Shown here: positions 20,630-32,310 of the stretch, piece by piece
Layout of the letters: every line of letters starts with the position of its first letter
Numbering within the stretch: position 1 is the first letter of the stretch
Program-made: the position numbers and the translations under genes
Notes under the pieces: generated by a model
The model's input: only the letters and a program-made list of their open reading frames with translations
Told to the model about the DNA's origin: nothing
The model's database searches: none
Source of the DNA: Gremmenia infestans
Lineage: Eukaryota > Ascomycota > Leotiomycetes > Helotiales > Hamatocanthoscyphaceae
DNA: 64,000 nucleotides
Direction: 5' to 3'
NCBI GenBank assembly: GCA_032629725.1
Contig: JAFEVB010000023.1
Coordinates: 682,001 to 746,000, forward strand

Positions 20630-22541
20630 GAAGCATTCGAGACGTATCAAAAGATACACGCTGAATATGAGATGGTGCCTCCATGATGTAAGAGCAAATA
20701 GGCAACGACGCTCAAGCAACAACAAGATTTGTATGTAAAGGTCATTGTACGGAGAATAGTGCTAGGGACGTCGTTGAAACAATTGCTTGTACCCTTAGAA
20801 AACTGCACATCACGTTGCAGTACCTGTTAGTATTTGCAATTGAATGTTTACACTTATAACTCCTGGATTGCAAAGTTTGTTGTGTCTCCAATCTTCAACT
20901 TTTATGGTCTCCTAGATTTGTCGACATCTCTCTAATTATTCTTGTTTGCAAAGCTAAAAATTCTATGCTCAAGAGCTATGCCAATCTGATCAAGATACCT
21001 CTGTGCTTGGTCTATTACCTAAGTTCATTGATTCATCTAATTTTGAACATAGAGTTTTTTATTCGTTATCGAAAATCCGAATATAATTTTAAAGTGAAGA
21101 TATCCGAGCCTCAATTCCTCCCGCACCTCTAGATAGCGATTATATCTTTATTGGGTGTTATCAACCTACTATTCACCTACTATTCCATTGTAAAGCCCAG
21201 CCTGATTTGCAAAGAAGCTAAGGCTGGAGTAAGTTGCGTACGGCAGACAGAGAATACGATAATGGAGGTAGGGATTGTGGCTAAAATGCCTTAAAGGCCA
21301 TTTTGATGCGAATCGCTTAAAGTAGAGCGTAAAGGTACGAGATGAGAGTCCTCATAATAGTTCAATTGCCAGACTTATTTCAAATTCAGCCAGGTTCCAC
21401 ACCAATCATTTAATTACAGTCTTTTCAAAGAATAGCTTCCAGGGGCTCTCGCTCTGCAACAATTGCCAAAGCCGCTACAGGTTATTCCCCGCTTTATCTG
21501 AAGTATTTTTTTGTTCGCTTTTATGCTTGCCCTATCTATCGGAGGGAGGAACCATATCTATGATTTCCTGTCAAATATGCCCTCTCTTCTGGGATACTAC
21601 GATACCTGTATGTTTGTGATCATCTTCGTCGAGCATTGCGGTTTCTGCGGGGGAAATTTCGCAAACTACGACCTAGAAAGCTGGGATACACCTTCTAAAT
21701 TGCCAATCGGCTTTGCTGGAGCTATTTAGGGCGTGGATGAAACATTCTACATTGGGGTATTGGCTGAGGTGATATTGGAAATCAACTGGCATTTGTTTTC
21801 ACCATTATATCTTTCTACCCACTTAGGTGGTTGGAGCTGAAGTACATGGACCGTTGATAGATTGTCTGGTTTAGTATTGACAGTGCTTCACAACTATCTA
21901 GCGTAGATATAATACGGCTTCGTTCTTAAATCCAGTATTCCGGCCTAAATTTAAGGCTATAGGCCCGGAAAGTAGTCATAAAATAGAAGTCTTTTAATAG
22001 ATCACAAAATAATCACCGAGTAAAGGCTTTAATTTGAACTGATAATCAATGACATGTTAAGTGTCAACTTCCTAGAAGAAAAGAGATCCCCTAAAGAACT
22101 GGCTTACTAGTCGCTAAATATAATAAGCATCAAATGCCTATTCAAAGAATGGTAGCTGTCTGAATATAATAAATAGTATATTTTCGTAATAAAATGGAGC
22201 TGCAATTGGTTATGTAACATGTAAACCCTGGGTCCTAAATCTATTAGGGAACACTAGCTGGTCGTTTCCAAATTTTAACCCACACAATCTCATGCACACC
22301 ATCAGCATCTCGAAACAATTCAACTGACTCTTCGAACACACCAATAGCTACATGGAAATATTTGAAACACTTAATAATTATTGATTCGACTCCACAACAC
22401 TTGGTAATTTACTATCAAGACCTATACATGTCCGGAGACCCAAGACGTACCTGAACGGCACATCTGCATGAATTGAACAAGAATCTTCAGATAACGCATG
22501 GCCTAAGATCTGCGTCATAACTAAAGATTATTCCAAAGAAA
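20630..22541. other. Intergenic, nothing coding found
   Basis: About 1.9 kb of AT-rich DNA with stop codons in all frames. A 72-codon open frame at 21511-21729 has no motif or splice context and is not called. Confidence 0.5.
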
Positions 22542-23207
22542 ATGAAGCTCAGGAATCAAGAAGGACCAGAATCGCAGCTTCAACTCGAGAGGCTCAGACA
22601 GTTATATTTCGACAAATTGTTATCCCAAAGACCGACGAAGAAAAGAATATCCCTCCTCCAAAACAATTTTCCCTGCCATCTTTTGCAGAGACTCAATATC
22701 GACATCCGTTTTGCAATCTATGATCAAATGGTAGACACCGAAGACCGGCTAGCTATAGTCGCACCCTGTCTAGGCGATAAAGGGGCCCTGAACGCTGTCT
22801 CAGTGTCCGGTGAAAGTGTTCTGAAGACATTCTCGAAAACTTGCACTCAAATTCGAAACGAAGTGCGCAGCTGGTTTTCTATACGCCCCGACCTCTATTT
22901 TCATCCCACAATCGGAATTTTCAATCACAAGGTTCTTCGGTTTGAGTATCCTAGGGATGCGTTAATATTCGAGTTTCGCAATACTATACCGGCAGAGCAC
23001 CGTATTGGTAATGATATATGGTTAGCCTTTGACTGGAAGTTCTCGGGTGCGACTCGACACCTGCTATTTAGTGCGGTTTTGGATGATGATAGACTATGGC
23101 AGTCAAGGGGAACCTGGGTGGAAGTAGATGATGACGGAACAAACAGATGGGCTTTAAGTGTTGGAATGCCCGTTGATATGAGTGCACAATGGGCATTTCT
23201 GTCTTAA
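22542..23207 (+). CDS. 2EXR/F-box-like domain hypothetical protein
   Basis: A single exon of 221 aa. FPCHLLQRLNIDIRFAIYDQMVD near residues 45-65, followed by VLKTFSKTCTQIRNEVRSWF, resembles the common fungal pattern in which a short hydrophobic F-box/2EXR-like helix (LPxDIRxxIY) precedes LLxTCRQIxxE. The C-terminal half is beta-rich and acidic (WVEVDDDGTN). Such proteins are abundant in filamentous fungi and their functions are largely unknown; some may be Skp1-binding adaptors. The canonical LP at the motif start is replaced by LLQRLN, so the assignment is moderate. Confidence 0.65.
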   Translation: MKLRNQEGPESQLQLERLRQLYFDKLLSQRPTKKRISLLQNNFPCHLLQRLNIDIRFAIYDQMVDTEDRLAIVAPCLGDKGALNAVSVSGESVLKTFSKTCTQIRNEVRSWFSIRPDLYFHPTIGIFNHKVLRFEYPRDALIFEFRNTIPAEHRIGNDIWLAFDWKFSGATRHLLFSAVLDDDRLWQSRGTWVEVDDDGTNRWALSVGMPVDMSAQWAFLS

Positions 23208-23429
23208 CTTACCCTAGAAACGCATATCATTGCACTACCATTTAGCTCCTGTAAACGGTGTATGATTCACGAAATCGCGGGCAATGATTGAAATAGGCCG
23301 TTGATGGCGGAAAGATGGTGGAAGGTTTTCATTTCAGTGAACTATCGCAAAGTTATAAGTGCACGTTATAAGACGGTCTTCTATGGGACTAATCGTGGAC
23401 CCTAAACACAATTCAACACTCTGAATTTA

Positions 23430-23625
23430 AGTCCTATAGTATTTTACGGCCTCTCCACAAAAAGCCCTATGCTCTTTATGCTAGATAGAAAAAGCGGCAT
23501 TGATTATTATTTACTTTTAATGTTCCACGCCACCTAGCACATTATGAATTTATGCCGCTTTTTATATCCACCGCACAATATTCTTCTTTTTATGGAGACG
23601 GCCGTAAAACACTATAGGAGTTACT
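23430..23625. mobile_element. MITE-like element with long terminal inverted repeats
   Basis: The left end reads TCCTATAGTATTTTACGGCC then TCTCCACAAAAAG. The reverse complement of the right end reads TCCTATAGTGTTTTACGGCC then GTCTCCATAAAAAG, about 30 of 33 positions matching. Inside is a second inverted pair, AAAAAGCGGCAT (23489-23500) and ATGCCGCTTTTT (23552-23563). Total length is about 195 bp with no coding capacity. The TA at each end could be a Tc1/mariner-type target duplication. Confidence 0.7.
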
Positions 23626-23759
23626 GTAAGCGTATAGGATATCGTTAAGAGTAAATACGGATTTGAAAGCTCAAATTCTAAATCTCAAGCAGTGAGAACG
23701 CCCCTATTGAAACCATTGTTTGATCATAAACATTCAAGCCGCAAGCTTATTTCCTAGGA

Positions 23760-24095
23760 TCACTTTTCTTGCTTCTTCTGCTTGAGGTCCAAAGCATTTG
23801 CATCCCCACGAGTAAAACTACCGTCACCGCCACGAGAAGTTCCACTATAATCCCTCTTACCACCAGTATATTTGGCTGCTGTGGTTCTGGGATTGAGAAA
23901 CGGGTTGGGTGAGCTGCCGAGTGAGGAATTAGATGATGCCATTTCGGTTTCGGCGGTCGTCTTCTTTGCCCTCTTGTATGGTTCGTGGCCGTAGCTTTCT
24001 TCAGTATGGGAAGTAGCGACCGAACTCTTGTGGGAAACAGATGAATTTTGCTTCCGCTTCTCGGACTCCATGCTCTCCGCCAAACCCTCTTCCAT
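23760..24095 (-). CDS. Hypothetical low-complexity protein
   Basis: Open frame of 111 aa from the first in-frame ATG (MEEGLAESMESEKRKQ). The sequence is Ser/Thr/Lys-rich with KRAKK and GGKRDYSGTSRGGDGS and a Lys-rich end. No domain is recognised. The frame continues upstream without an ATG, so a 5' exon may be missing. It begins just beyond the MITE-like element. It could be a disordered nuclear protein or not a gene at all. Confidence 0.35.
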   Translation of the reverse strand: MEEGLAESMESEKRKQNSSVSHKSSVATSHTEESYGHEPYKRAKKTTAETEMASSNSSLGSSPNPFLNPRTTAAKYTGGKRDYSGTSRGGDGSFTRGDANALDLKQKKQEK

Positions 24096-25156
24096 GATCT
24101 CGGGAAGAACAATCGATCTATGAATTTCTACCTGGGAATAAGGGCCTATCAAGCAAATGGGCGTTCCGTTCAAAAGCCAGTCTGTTGTTTCTAGGCTGTG
24201 TATGCAGTGTGTTCAGGGTGTAAAGTGCTTTGAATTGACTGCTGTTCTACAGTGGGAAGTACGTTGTATATATAGGGCCTGAAAGGCCCTAGCATGCCTG
24301 TCATGCATGCCACAGGCTATTGCATCCCAACAGAAAGACCTTAAATTCTTCGATTTTTATTACTAGGACTAAGAATTCCTTTAGATTCCTTAACAGAATG
24401 TGTTCACTAGAATAAGAGCACGCTTATCTCAAATTTAACTTAGTGTCCAATATATTGAATAAGCGGTGGAAGTGAAACAGTGCTACCTTAGCGCGGCTCT
24501 GTAAATGATCAGCTGCTAATTTTTCCCTAAGAACTTATTAGCTTCATACTTGCTCTCGCCCTCGCCCTCGCACGAGCCTCTGCCTTCAGTATTGTTTATA
24601 GCTGGATCTCTTGAATAAAGTGGCAATAATTGGCAGTGTTCCATTTTCTTCCAGTCAATATCAAGTGCAGACTATATAAGACTCAGCTTTCCTAGCTCTC
24701 AGATATCATCAGAAGTTCAACTCTCCTCCGCATTCCATATCCTCCAGGGTAATTATTGATCTATTGAACTTTATACTAGTCTGAATCCCTTTCCGTGGGA
24801 TCAGGAGTATTGTTGTGGTGTGCATAAAGAAATAGTGGCGCGTACTAGGTAGTATTAATTGCAAGGACTAGTCCTGAGACTGATGATTCTGAATAGTATT
24901 TATCTCATCATCTGTCACGATATGGGCACTAGGCAAGTTCATTAGCACAGATACAAGTCTTTCCAATTCTATTTTGGAGGGTTGGGTAACATACATGCTG
25001 TGTTATTTTCCAAGCAAGTTAATTGCAAATTTTACCCTTGCAAAACCTGTAAGGCCATCCTGGAATACAAACTCCTAAGCACGCGCATCGAGCTTCTAAT
25101 TATCAGGCTCTCCAGCCCTCTGAAATTCTTGTAGAGATTTTTCCCCAGGCACAGAT
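24096..25156. other. Intergenic, nothing coding found
   Basis: About 1.06 kb. Contains a TATATATA stretch near 24267 that could be the promoter of the 23760-24095 frame, and a short direct repeat CTCGCCCTCGCCCTCGCA near 24555. No gene seen. Confidence 0.45.
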
Positions 25157-26227
25157 CTAATCCGACGTGATACTGGCGTCCTCAACAGTAGATTCTCGAA
25201 CGCATATCTTTCCCGCCATTTCAAGACTACTACTCCTTCGAATGCATCCCTGACACGGCCACTCTGTCCCGCACTACGTTTTTCAACAAGTCAGTCAATA
25301 AGATCATTACTGCAAAGTAGGAAAATGGAAATCTTATATTACCGTCCGCTTCCGAAACCTGCATTGCGAGCACGCCCCGATTCTCCTCACGTCTTCGACT
25401 TTCTTCTTCGCCTCTTCCGAATACGACTTCCTGATGTTGCGTTTTATGTGGGGTTTGGTATTTGCATCGAATACCGTTATTAGTGAGCTTGGTAGACCCC
25501 GTAACTTCTTCGATTTGGGAAAGTCAATTGTTGGCGGCTCGGTGGTTTGAGTGCTCTGGACGGACGGAGAGAAATTCTTTGGGCCCCTGGGCGATTTAGG
25601 AGGCTGGAAAGACTCGTATTCATGACTGCTTTCATCTTTAGCAAGTTGTTCGGTAGTTTTGGTCTCGCTGTCCCAGAAAAAAATAGTGTGGGAAGCTTTT
25701 CTTTTTGGTCGTGCATGCGAATGGCTGGGTGTAGATGCTCCTGAGACGGCACCTGAGGCAGGAGTAGACAGAGACATGGCTCGGAATCTATCATAGTCGT
25801 TGCTTCTCGCCGTCGAGGGTGACTCTTCATGAGGTAATGATTCAAATGGCGTCTGTGGTGTACTGTATAAGGGTGATATTGAACTCGCTGGAGGGAATGA
25901 AGGTAATATTGGAACAGTTTCTAACCATGGTCCCATGGATTGTGTATTGTTGAAATTCGTATATTCCGTGTACGTTGGGGGATATTCCATCCTGGGAACC
26001 GGTTGTGGCCAATCTATGGCTGGATACTCTATTGGACACGGGACTTCGCCGAATAGAAAGGGGAGATCTGCTAGAGCATCTGTACTGTCTGACAAGTTGT
26101 AAAAAAACTCCTCTCGAAAATAGATCTGGTCAAAAGGGGTTTGTTGGTTGTCAAAGACATTCGGTTGCTGATAGAAATCTTCCATGTGTTTTTCAGTTCC
26201 ATTCGGAATAAAAGGACGGTTCTCCAT
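25157..26227 (-). CDS. Fungal regulator with C-terminal zinc cluster
   Basis: Exons 25343-26227 and 25157-25273 with a 69-bp intron inside the zinc cluster; 333 aa from MENRPFIPNG. An upstream in-frame Met at 26323 exists but adds an unlikely leader. The N-terminal two thirds are disordered and rich in Pro, Ser and Tyr, with a basic patch HARPKRKASHTIFFWDS. The C-terminal end reads RRIGACSQCRFRKRT, then CGTEWPCQGC and KICVRE, giving C-x2-C-x6-C-x5-C-x2-C-x13-C. That resembles the Zn2Cys6 cluster family in which the finger lies far from the N-terminus. The protein ends about 20 residues after the last Cys, shorter than most such proteins, so the 3' end may be truncated or another intron missed. 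Confidence 0.7.
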
Positions 26228-29200
26228 GTTCGAAGGCCATGCACAATAGAGCTTTTTCCAAAGATAATGTTGCTTGTATAGAGTTATAAGCAGCGAGTGA
26301 ATACTTGTATATAATGTCTGCAAAATGAAAGTTGTGCAATCGAGTTGGGGATAGAAAGCAAAACCTCCAACCTAGTTGGAACAGCATTATAAGAAGATTA
26401 AACCATTGCATGCAGGAATTTAGATTGGGATTATATTCGTTGGTAAGGCTGTGCATTCAAACCAGTGTTGTGTGGATAATATACGCAGGTACCAAGTAGT
26501 GCCATAGGATTCTCGACTTAGACCATCCCACCTGTACCACGGGGACCTCGCCTGTCGTATCTTCCAGGATTCGATTGGGCGCAGTACGGGTTTTAGTAAG
26601 GCCGTGCTCACTCAGGGGTCCGGGTGGTAAACTTGAAATGCACCCCTCAAGCAGAAATTATTGAGAAACATTTCCTAAACTACTTAATTCGTCCTTGCAT
26701 TAAAGGCTGACATAGGAGCGGCTATTGAGTCATACAGAAGAACACGCGGCGTATATGCAAGAGGCCTAAAAATCACCGCACCTCGTAGTTCGTAATATGC
26801 GGCGCAACCGGGCAGGCAAGAACGAAGGCGCCGACTGGCTGCCGTTGTGCAATCCTTGCGTCAAGCCTGGGGTACATCTGGTATTTTGAAGAAGTTTATT
26901 TTTAATTTCCACAGGGGGGTCCTTTTAGTAAGCCAGATCTGTAAGTCTCGCCAAACTACGCGAAATCCCTTTGAAGGCTAAGATCTGTCATTGATGCACT
27001 GGCTTCCACTTTCTGGCATATCCCCGCTCCCTGTGCGAAGTGGGCCTTGCACTGCCTAGACGCCAGTCATTGCGCATTTTGACGTATTCCTTCATGATGA
27101 TTTATTTATGCTACCTATGCCTCATGCTCTGAATAACTGAAACTCACCTGTAACTTGCTTGCCAAGTATGTGGCCAGGTCGAATGCAAGTGTGCTGATCC
27201 AATAGTAAGGACTTTATATGCATTGCATGACCTTCAGGAACAAGTTATAATAGCCTCCATATATTTTATTTTTCCTAGCAGCTAGGTGAAGTACTGGTAT
27301 GGCCAGGCTAGAGGACACTACACGGATTTCCATCCATCCAAGGATTTCTTTCATCCTGTTCACCCCGCAATCGAACCAAAGCCCATGTCAAAATTTGCAT
27401 AGACGATGGTTCATGATGTTGGCTTATATCTTACGTTCCTTCTCAGCCAAGTTTCGTTTTATTCCGGATATGGAGTCACTTTCGCCCGAATCCTCAGCTT
27501 ATTGCTTGCTATCGAGAAGCCCGAATTATATTTCGTGGGTGGTATAAACCCATATGGTGGAGGCGACTATCATCGGGACCTCCCGCGATTTGACATTCAC
27601 GATTGGTTTGCTCGCAGGCATGGATGATGGCATGGCTTGTTCCAAGCTCTAACCGATCCAGCATGATTACCCGCTTTCGAATGGAGTGGCTTTTGAATGG
27701 GATTGACCGCGCCCTAGCAATCTGCAGCAAGTACTTTGGGTCGCGCGGCGCGCTGGGCTCAGAGGCACAGGTAGTAAGATAAACGTATGTTTAGTTTCCA
27801 CGAATATCAGTGCTGTAACTTGCCACGGGACTCCGAATATATTTGTCGGTTCGAATATATACTAGATTCATCTACTATAACTTAGGGGGTGTTTATTGGT
27901 ACTACATGGCTTAGCGAGTCTAAGCTCGTATTAAGATCCGTAGACTTTTATATTTTGGTTTAGAGGTTTACATGAAATTGGTCTCTGAAGTTGAGAAGGA
28001 GTTGGCAGATGGCTTAAGATTAATATGAATTCACATCCCAGAAGTTACATCCTTCTCTAAATCCCAAACTGATCCTCGTATAACTGTCAAATTGGATGTC
28101 AAATTGGATGTAGGCAAATGTAGTAAAACCTGACGGGAATATATAATCATCATTCTAGTATAGCCCGAAAGTTCAAGTACATCCCACTAGTACAGAGAAG
28201 ATCATAAGTCACAGTCAGAGTCCTCTTTCTCTTTTTTGTCCCGATTCCAGTAGGTTCGGAAGTAGGTATCTCATTCATCTCCCTCAAAACATGTTCACAT
28301 TAATAAGATGAAAGTGCACACAACTTGGAGCGTATCAGATCTGGGCACAATAGACTATTTTCACATCACATTTTGCAAAGAGGAACCTTCGCTTCATCAC
28401 TTTGTTTTCGGGAAGACGCTTGAGCCCCGGAGAGACCTGTTCCCGTGTAAGGCCTGCTGTCATAACGTCACATTCTCGGGAATTGTAAGAGACGTTCAAG
28501 TTTAAATCCCAATCCTTGTGCGAGCCATGTGGCCCCCTTCAAAAATATCTGAAACCAGAAACATGCAAAAGTCTACAGTACAGCAATGCTGGGAACTGCG
28601 GTGGGATCGGCAAGTTGTGGACGTAGACTATGTGGACGGAGATGGGCTCTGCGCAGTATTTACGACTTTTCCTTACTGATTCATAAAGAATAATTGGACT
28701 TGTAAATAGGCACAGCTACCATAGGGAGGATGCGAAACTAAACTTGGTCTAGATGTTCCACATGTATATTAGGACATAGTAATCTTTCAGACAGTAGTTT
28801 AGTCCCAATTGCAGTCTTACTAGACTTTGCTATCCTATTAACAAGGAACCTATCGGTAATAAAACTTGATCGGAACATCTTTTGCTTACAGCAAATATTC
28901 AGCGGATCCGCGGCTGTGGTAACATGCATGCTTACTAAGAACTTTGTAGCTGCTCAATGACCTCAAGGGCAAAAATTGCGGCGATCAAAGGAGCTACCCG
29001 TATATTGAGAAGCGAGCAAACTTCAAATACGCTCGACGAATCACAAGAAACACGAAAAAGGATTCGAACTACAGATAAGATGAAGGGGATGAAGGTCGTA
29101 ATCATATTACAGCGTTGCTCGTGAGGCTTAGAACTTTTACTCCTTCCGAATCCACTTGTTCCCTTCAGCCACTGCCTGAATCCTACAATTGCGGCTCCTT

Positions 29201-29852
29201 CCTCAACGGAGGAACGTCTGCGCCAATTCCATCACTCTTGAACCATGAATGAGATTATGATGCAAATGTCCTTAGCCAGTCTCTCGATTCCGCCACACAT
29301 GAAGCTGTATGCTTCAGGTTAATCATTTTGCAGGGCGTCTTTGAACGCTGCAGATTGTTCAATTCGTCTCCCACATTGAAGACATATAGATCAATTTCTG
29401 CTACGCATATTGCCATGCTATGCACTTGAAATTGTAATTGCATCCTAGTGGACTAATTGATAGTGTGACAGCCAGCGCTGTCATTCCGTAGCTGTAGCAT
29501 ACTTATGCTGAATGCATTCGATACGGTGCAGCGACTCGAGTAGAAGGAGGGTGAGGCATGGTGCATTCTGCCTTCGTTAATATCAATGCCTGAGTAAGTA
29601 TACACCTAGTCCGAGTTATTTCTGTCGGAACCGGGCTTTCTTCGCGTTCTATTCTATTGTTGTAGTATTTAAGGTGTCACTTATATCACTTATTCTGTAT
29701 CAAATTCTAGGCGTTTAGTCGTTCTACGGTTTAATCGTGTTGTAACAAATAAAAATTTTCATACAAGTACAGCTCATATTACGGGTTTCCTTCTCGAGGG
29801 CTGGTAGACTGTAGGCTGTTTTACTAACCTAATAGAATTGGGCCATTGGTCT
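26228..29852. other. 3.6-kb gene-poor stretch
   Basis: No convincing gene on either strand. Open frames are under 90 codons. A 12-bp unit GTCAAATTGGAT is exactly duplicated in tandem at 28086-28109. Around 27300-27760 several overlapping short frames could be a decayed gene, but no family is recognisable. Confidence 0.5.
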
Positions 29853-30536
29853 TTACAGCCCTGGGAGGTAGTCCTCAATGTCCTGGCAAGACACCCACTG
29901 CTTGGTCCGAGTCCGTGACAAAGTGGTGCAATCGTAGGAAATACGAGGGGGAGACTCGACTCCCATGCTGACTTTTTCTTCATCAATTGCATTGATTTCC
30001 TCGACGGAAGCAGAGCTTTCCCAAGCCTGGAACTCTTCTCGGTCCATGAGGACTAAGCTGAGGGAATTTGGTTTCTTACTAGGACAGCACCTCGGTCTCT
30101 GCATTCCAACGTCTCTCCGGAAATTATAAGAGTTTAGCTTAAGAACCTCCGAGAATGGACGTTCTTCGAAAAGAAGATCATTATTTTCAAAGAAATCTAG
30201 GTCCAACAGCTGAGTATCTCCTGTTGTCTTGCCATTTGTGTGAAACTCATATAGCCTACGGTAAGTGTTTGGAATAACGCCGCCCGGGAATCTTGCCTTG
30301 TTGAAATTAAAGACTATGGTTTCCCATCGACAATAGTCTTTGTAGTTCAAAACCATCAACGCATTCCCTGGACTAAAGACGTTTAGACCTCGAGATGTTG
30401 TAAAATTCTTAAAATCCCAACGCATGTCCTTGAGTGGCAGTTTGATAAGTTTTTCCTTCTGATTTGTGGTCTTATTCCGGGACGCATCATCTTCAAAAGT
30501 ATGCGCTTTAACGATACTCGACAAGGGGCAGCCCAT
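29853..30536 (-). CDS. Hypothetical protein, possible local paralogue family
   Basis: A single exon of 227 aa from MGCPLSSIVK; the open frame continues upstream only through non-ATG codons. Two blocks stand out: ALMVLNYKDYCRWETIVFN near residue 65 and LSLVLMDREEFQAWESS near residue 165. Similar strings occur in the genes at 31520-31792 and 33361-33792. The remainder is mixed charged sequence without signal peptide or membrane helix, so a cytosolic or nuclear protein is likely. Function unknown. Confidence 0.55.
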   Translation of the reverse strand: MGCPLSSIVKAHTFEDDASRNKTTNQKEKLIKLPLKDMRWDFKNFTTSRGLNVFSPGNALMVLNYKDYCRWETIVFNFNKARFPGGVIPNTYRRLYEFHTNGKTTGDTQLLDLDFFENNDLLFEERPFSEVLKLNSYNFRRDVGMQRPRCCPSKKPNSLSLVLMDREEFQAWESSASVEEINAIDEEKVSMGVESPPRISYDCTTLSRTRTKQWVSCQDIEDYLPGL

Positions 30537-31519
30537 CTTGGATTGATCTTTAGATTGTTTTCCTTCCACTTGCTTGTGGAGAAGCTGATATGACTTGAGG
30601 TTTGGAGGTTACGTTGAAGGATCGGCATCTCATCAACTACGTCTTGTCGTTTTATAGGTCTAGCTCTAAATTGTTACGAAACTGTTATGTCTCTAGTATT
30701 GCATTGGTTTAAGGTGAAACGATCATAAAATACCGGTTGAAAGGCAAACTAATGCTCATGAAAGAAAGATCTAAGTTTTCTGATGAAACTGTTTCAAATC
30801 GCCTAACAAAGACTTTGTTCTCCCGCGTCTGTGATCAAGCAAGCTTTGTTCCCCTTTAGTTCTCTGTTGAACTTTGTTATCTTTAATTTAAACGCACTAA
30901 TCCAATATTTGCCTAGCTTAGTATTACTTCGCATCTGCAAATTCTTGGTGAAGACTATAGCAAAAGGTATTCAAATATTCACCTGCAAACAAAAGATGCT
31001 AAGTAATTTTACTGTCTAAAACTTTGATACAGAGAATGATATAATATAACATAACATATCTTATTGATATGAAGCTTCTCTATATGTACTCAAATATGAC
31101 ATTTGTTATCTCATATTAGGGTATTATCCTTTATATTAGTCTGATCTCACCTGGCGCGATTCCTAACACTCTGGGACCACACTTATGAACGAACTCACAG
31201 GCACAATTCATTTAAATTACAAGGGCTTAAATGAAAACATATCTGTATTATGACTACGAGTTACCAGCTTATTCCGTCGAGCTTTCGTCCTCCCATAAGC
31301 TCTCACACTTCCCTCTCCCAATCACAACACTCATCGTAGAATGTCTCATCCTCACCAGCCACGATTACGATCGTCCGCAACGATTTCCTCCACTAATTTA
31401 TCGGAACCCCACCTCTTAAGCTGGTATTTACACACTCAAACCATAACATCCCCATCATTGCCCCACTTAAAGCTCGGGCGCATGAGGTACCCAGGACTGG
31501 TCTTTCCTGGTACTGTGAT
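30537..31519. other. Intergenic, nothing found
   Basis: About 980 bp of AT-rich sequence. Several 60-70 codon frames on the plus strand are not supported by composition or motifs. Confidence 0.45.
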
Positions 31520-31792
31520 CTATGATAGAGAATTAACATTTCGATCTTCTGTCTCGTGAATGTGGACCTCCGTTGCAGGGCTACCCTCTGCGGGAAGTGT
31601 GATAGCTATTGCGCCGCCCATTTTCTCTCCAACCACGATGTTGAGATTGGTCGCGATTTTATCGCAGCGAATGAAATCTTCGCGATTCATAGCAATGAGG
31701 ACTTTTTTGGAGTGAGCTTTGATTGCAGAGCGTGTATATGTGGTGATGTTTGCTGGAATTGTATCGATTGCGGCATTCTTGTGGTCAAACAT
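31520..31792 (-). CDS. Short hypothetical protein, possible paralogue of neighbours
   Basis: An open frame of 90 aa from MFDHKNAAID. The segment KKVLIAMNREDFIRCDKIATN resembles the motif in the flanking genes at 29853 and 33361. No signal peptide or membrane helix. A plus-strand frame of similar length overlaps it, so strand choice rests on the motif and on the minus orientation of its neighbours. It may be a fragment. Confidence 0.4.
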   Translation of the reverse strand: MFDHKNAAIDTIPANITTYTRSAIKAHSKKVLIAMNREDFIRCDKIATNLNIVVGEKMGGAIAITLPAEGSPATEVHIHETEDRNVNSLS

Positions 31793-32310
31793 GTTGATAG
31801 TTCTTTGCTTTAGTACTCGTGAAAGTAGCTGAAGTTTGATAATTTGAAGAGTTTGAAGTTTGCGTTGGAAGTGGTTGGTGGTTTGTGTCGAAAGTAGTTG
31901 GGGCAGTCTACTCTTGTTTTAATACCCAATTGTAGATCATTTGCTCTTAATCATATTATCTCGAGTCTTGTAATGAAAGCGAATTAAATCACAAAGCGTT
32001 TCTTTTAGAAGAAGGCACTAACGATAAATTCCATTGTCCACTTGCCAAAAATGCAAGCTACATCCACCCAACCTTTATTATTCAAATTATTCGCATCTAT
32101 AATGAGTTGAAATAAGAGGGTGGCAGTGTGATTGTTTCTTTTACATATCAGAGCACATTCGAATAAAACTTGCCAATCACAGCCAACTCCGCCCACCACC
32201 AATCCGTATAGTCACTCCAATCAACACAACAGTCAGCACTCACTCATGAAACCCAAAGACCAAAACCATCTAATCAGCAATACAAAGATTGGTATTTAGA
32301 AAAGCAACTC
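31793..32310. other. Intergenic, nothing found
   Basis: About 520 bp, AT-rich, no open frame of note. Confidence 0.45.

Noticed and set aside
23747..24112. 121-codon frame overlapping the 23760-24095 call in another frame
   Set aside because: Composition (long Arg/Pro/Trp runs) is typical of a shadow frame, and it lacks an ATG start.
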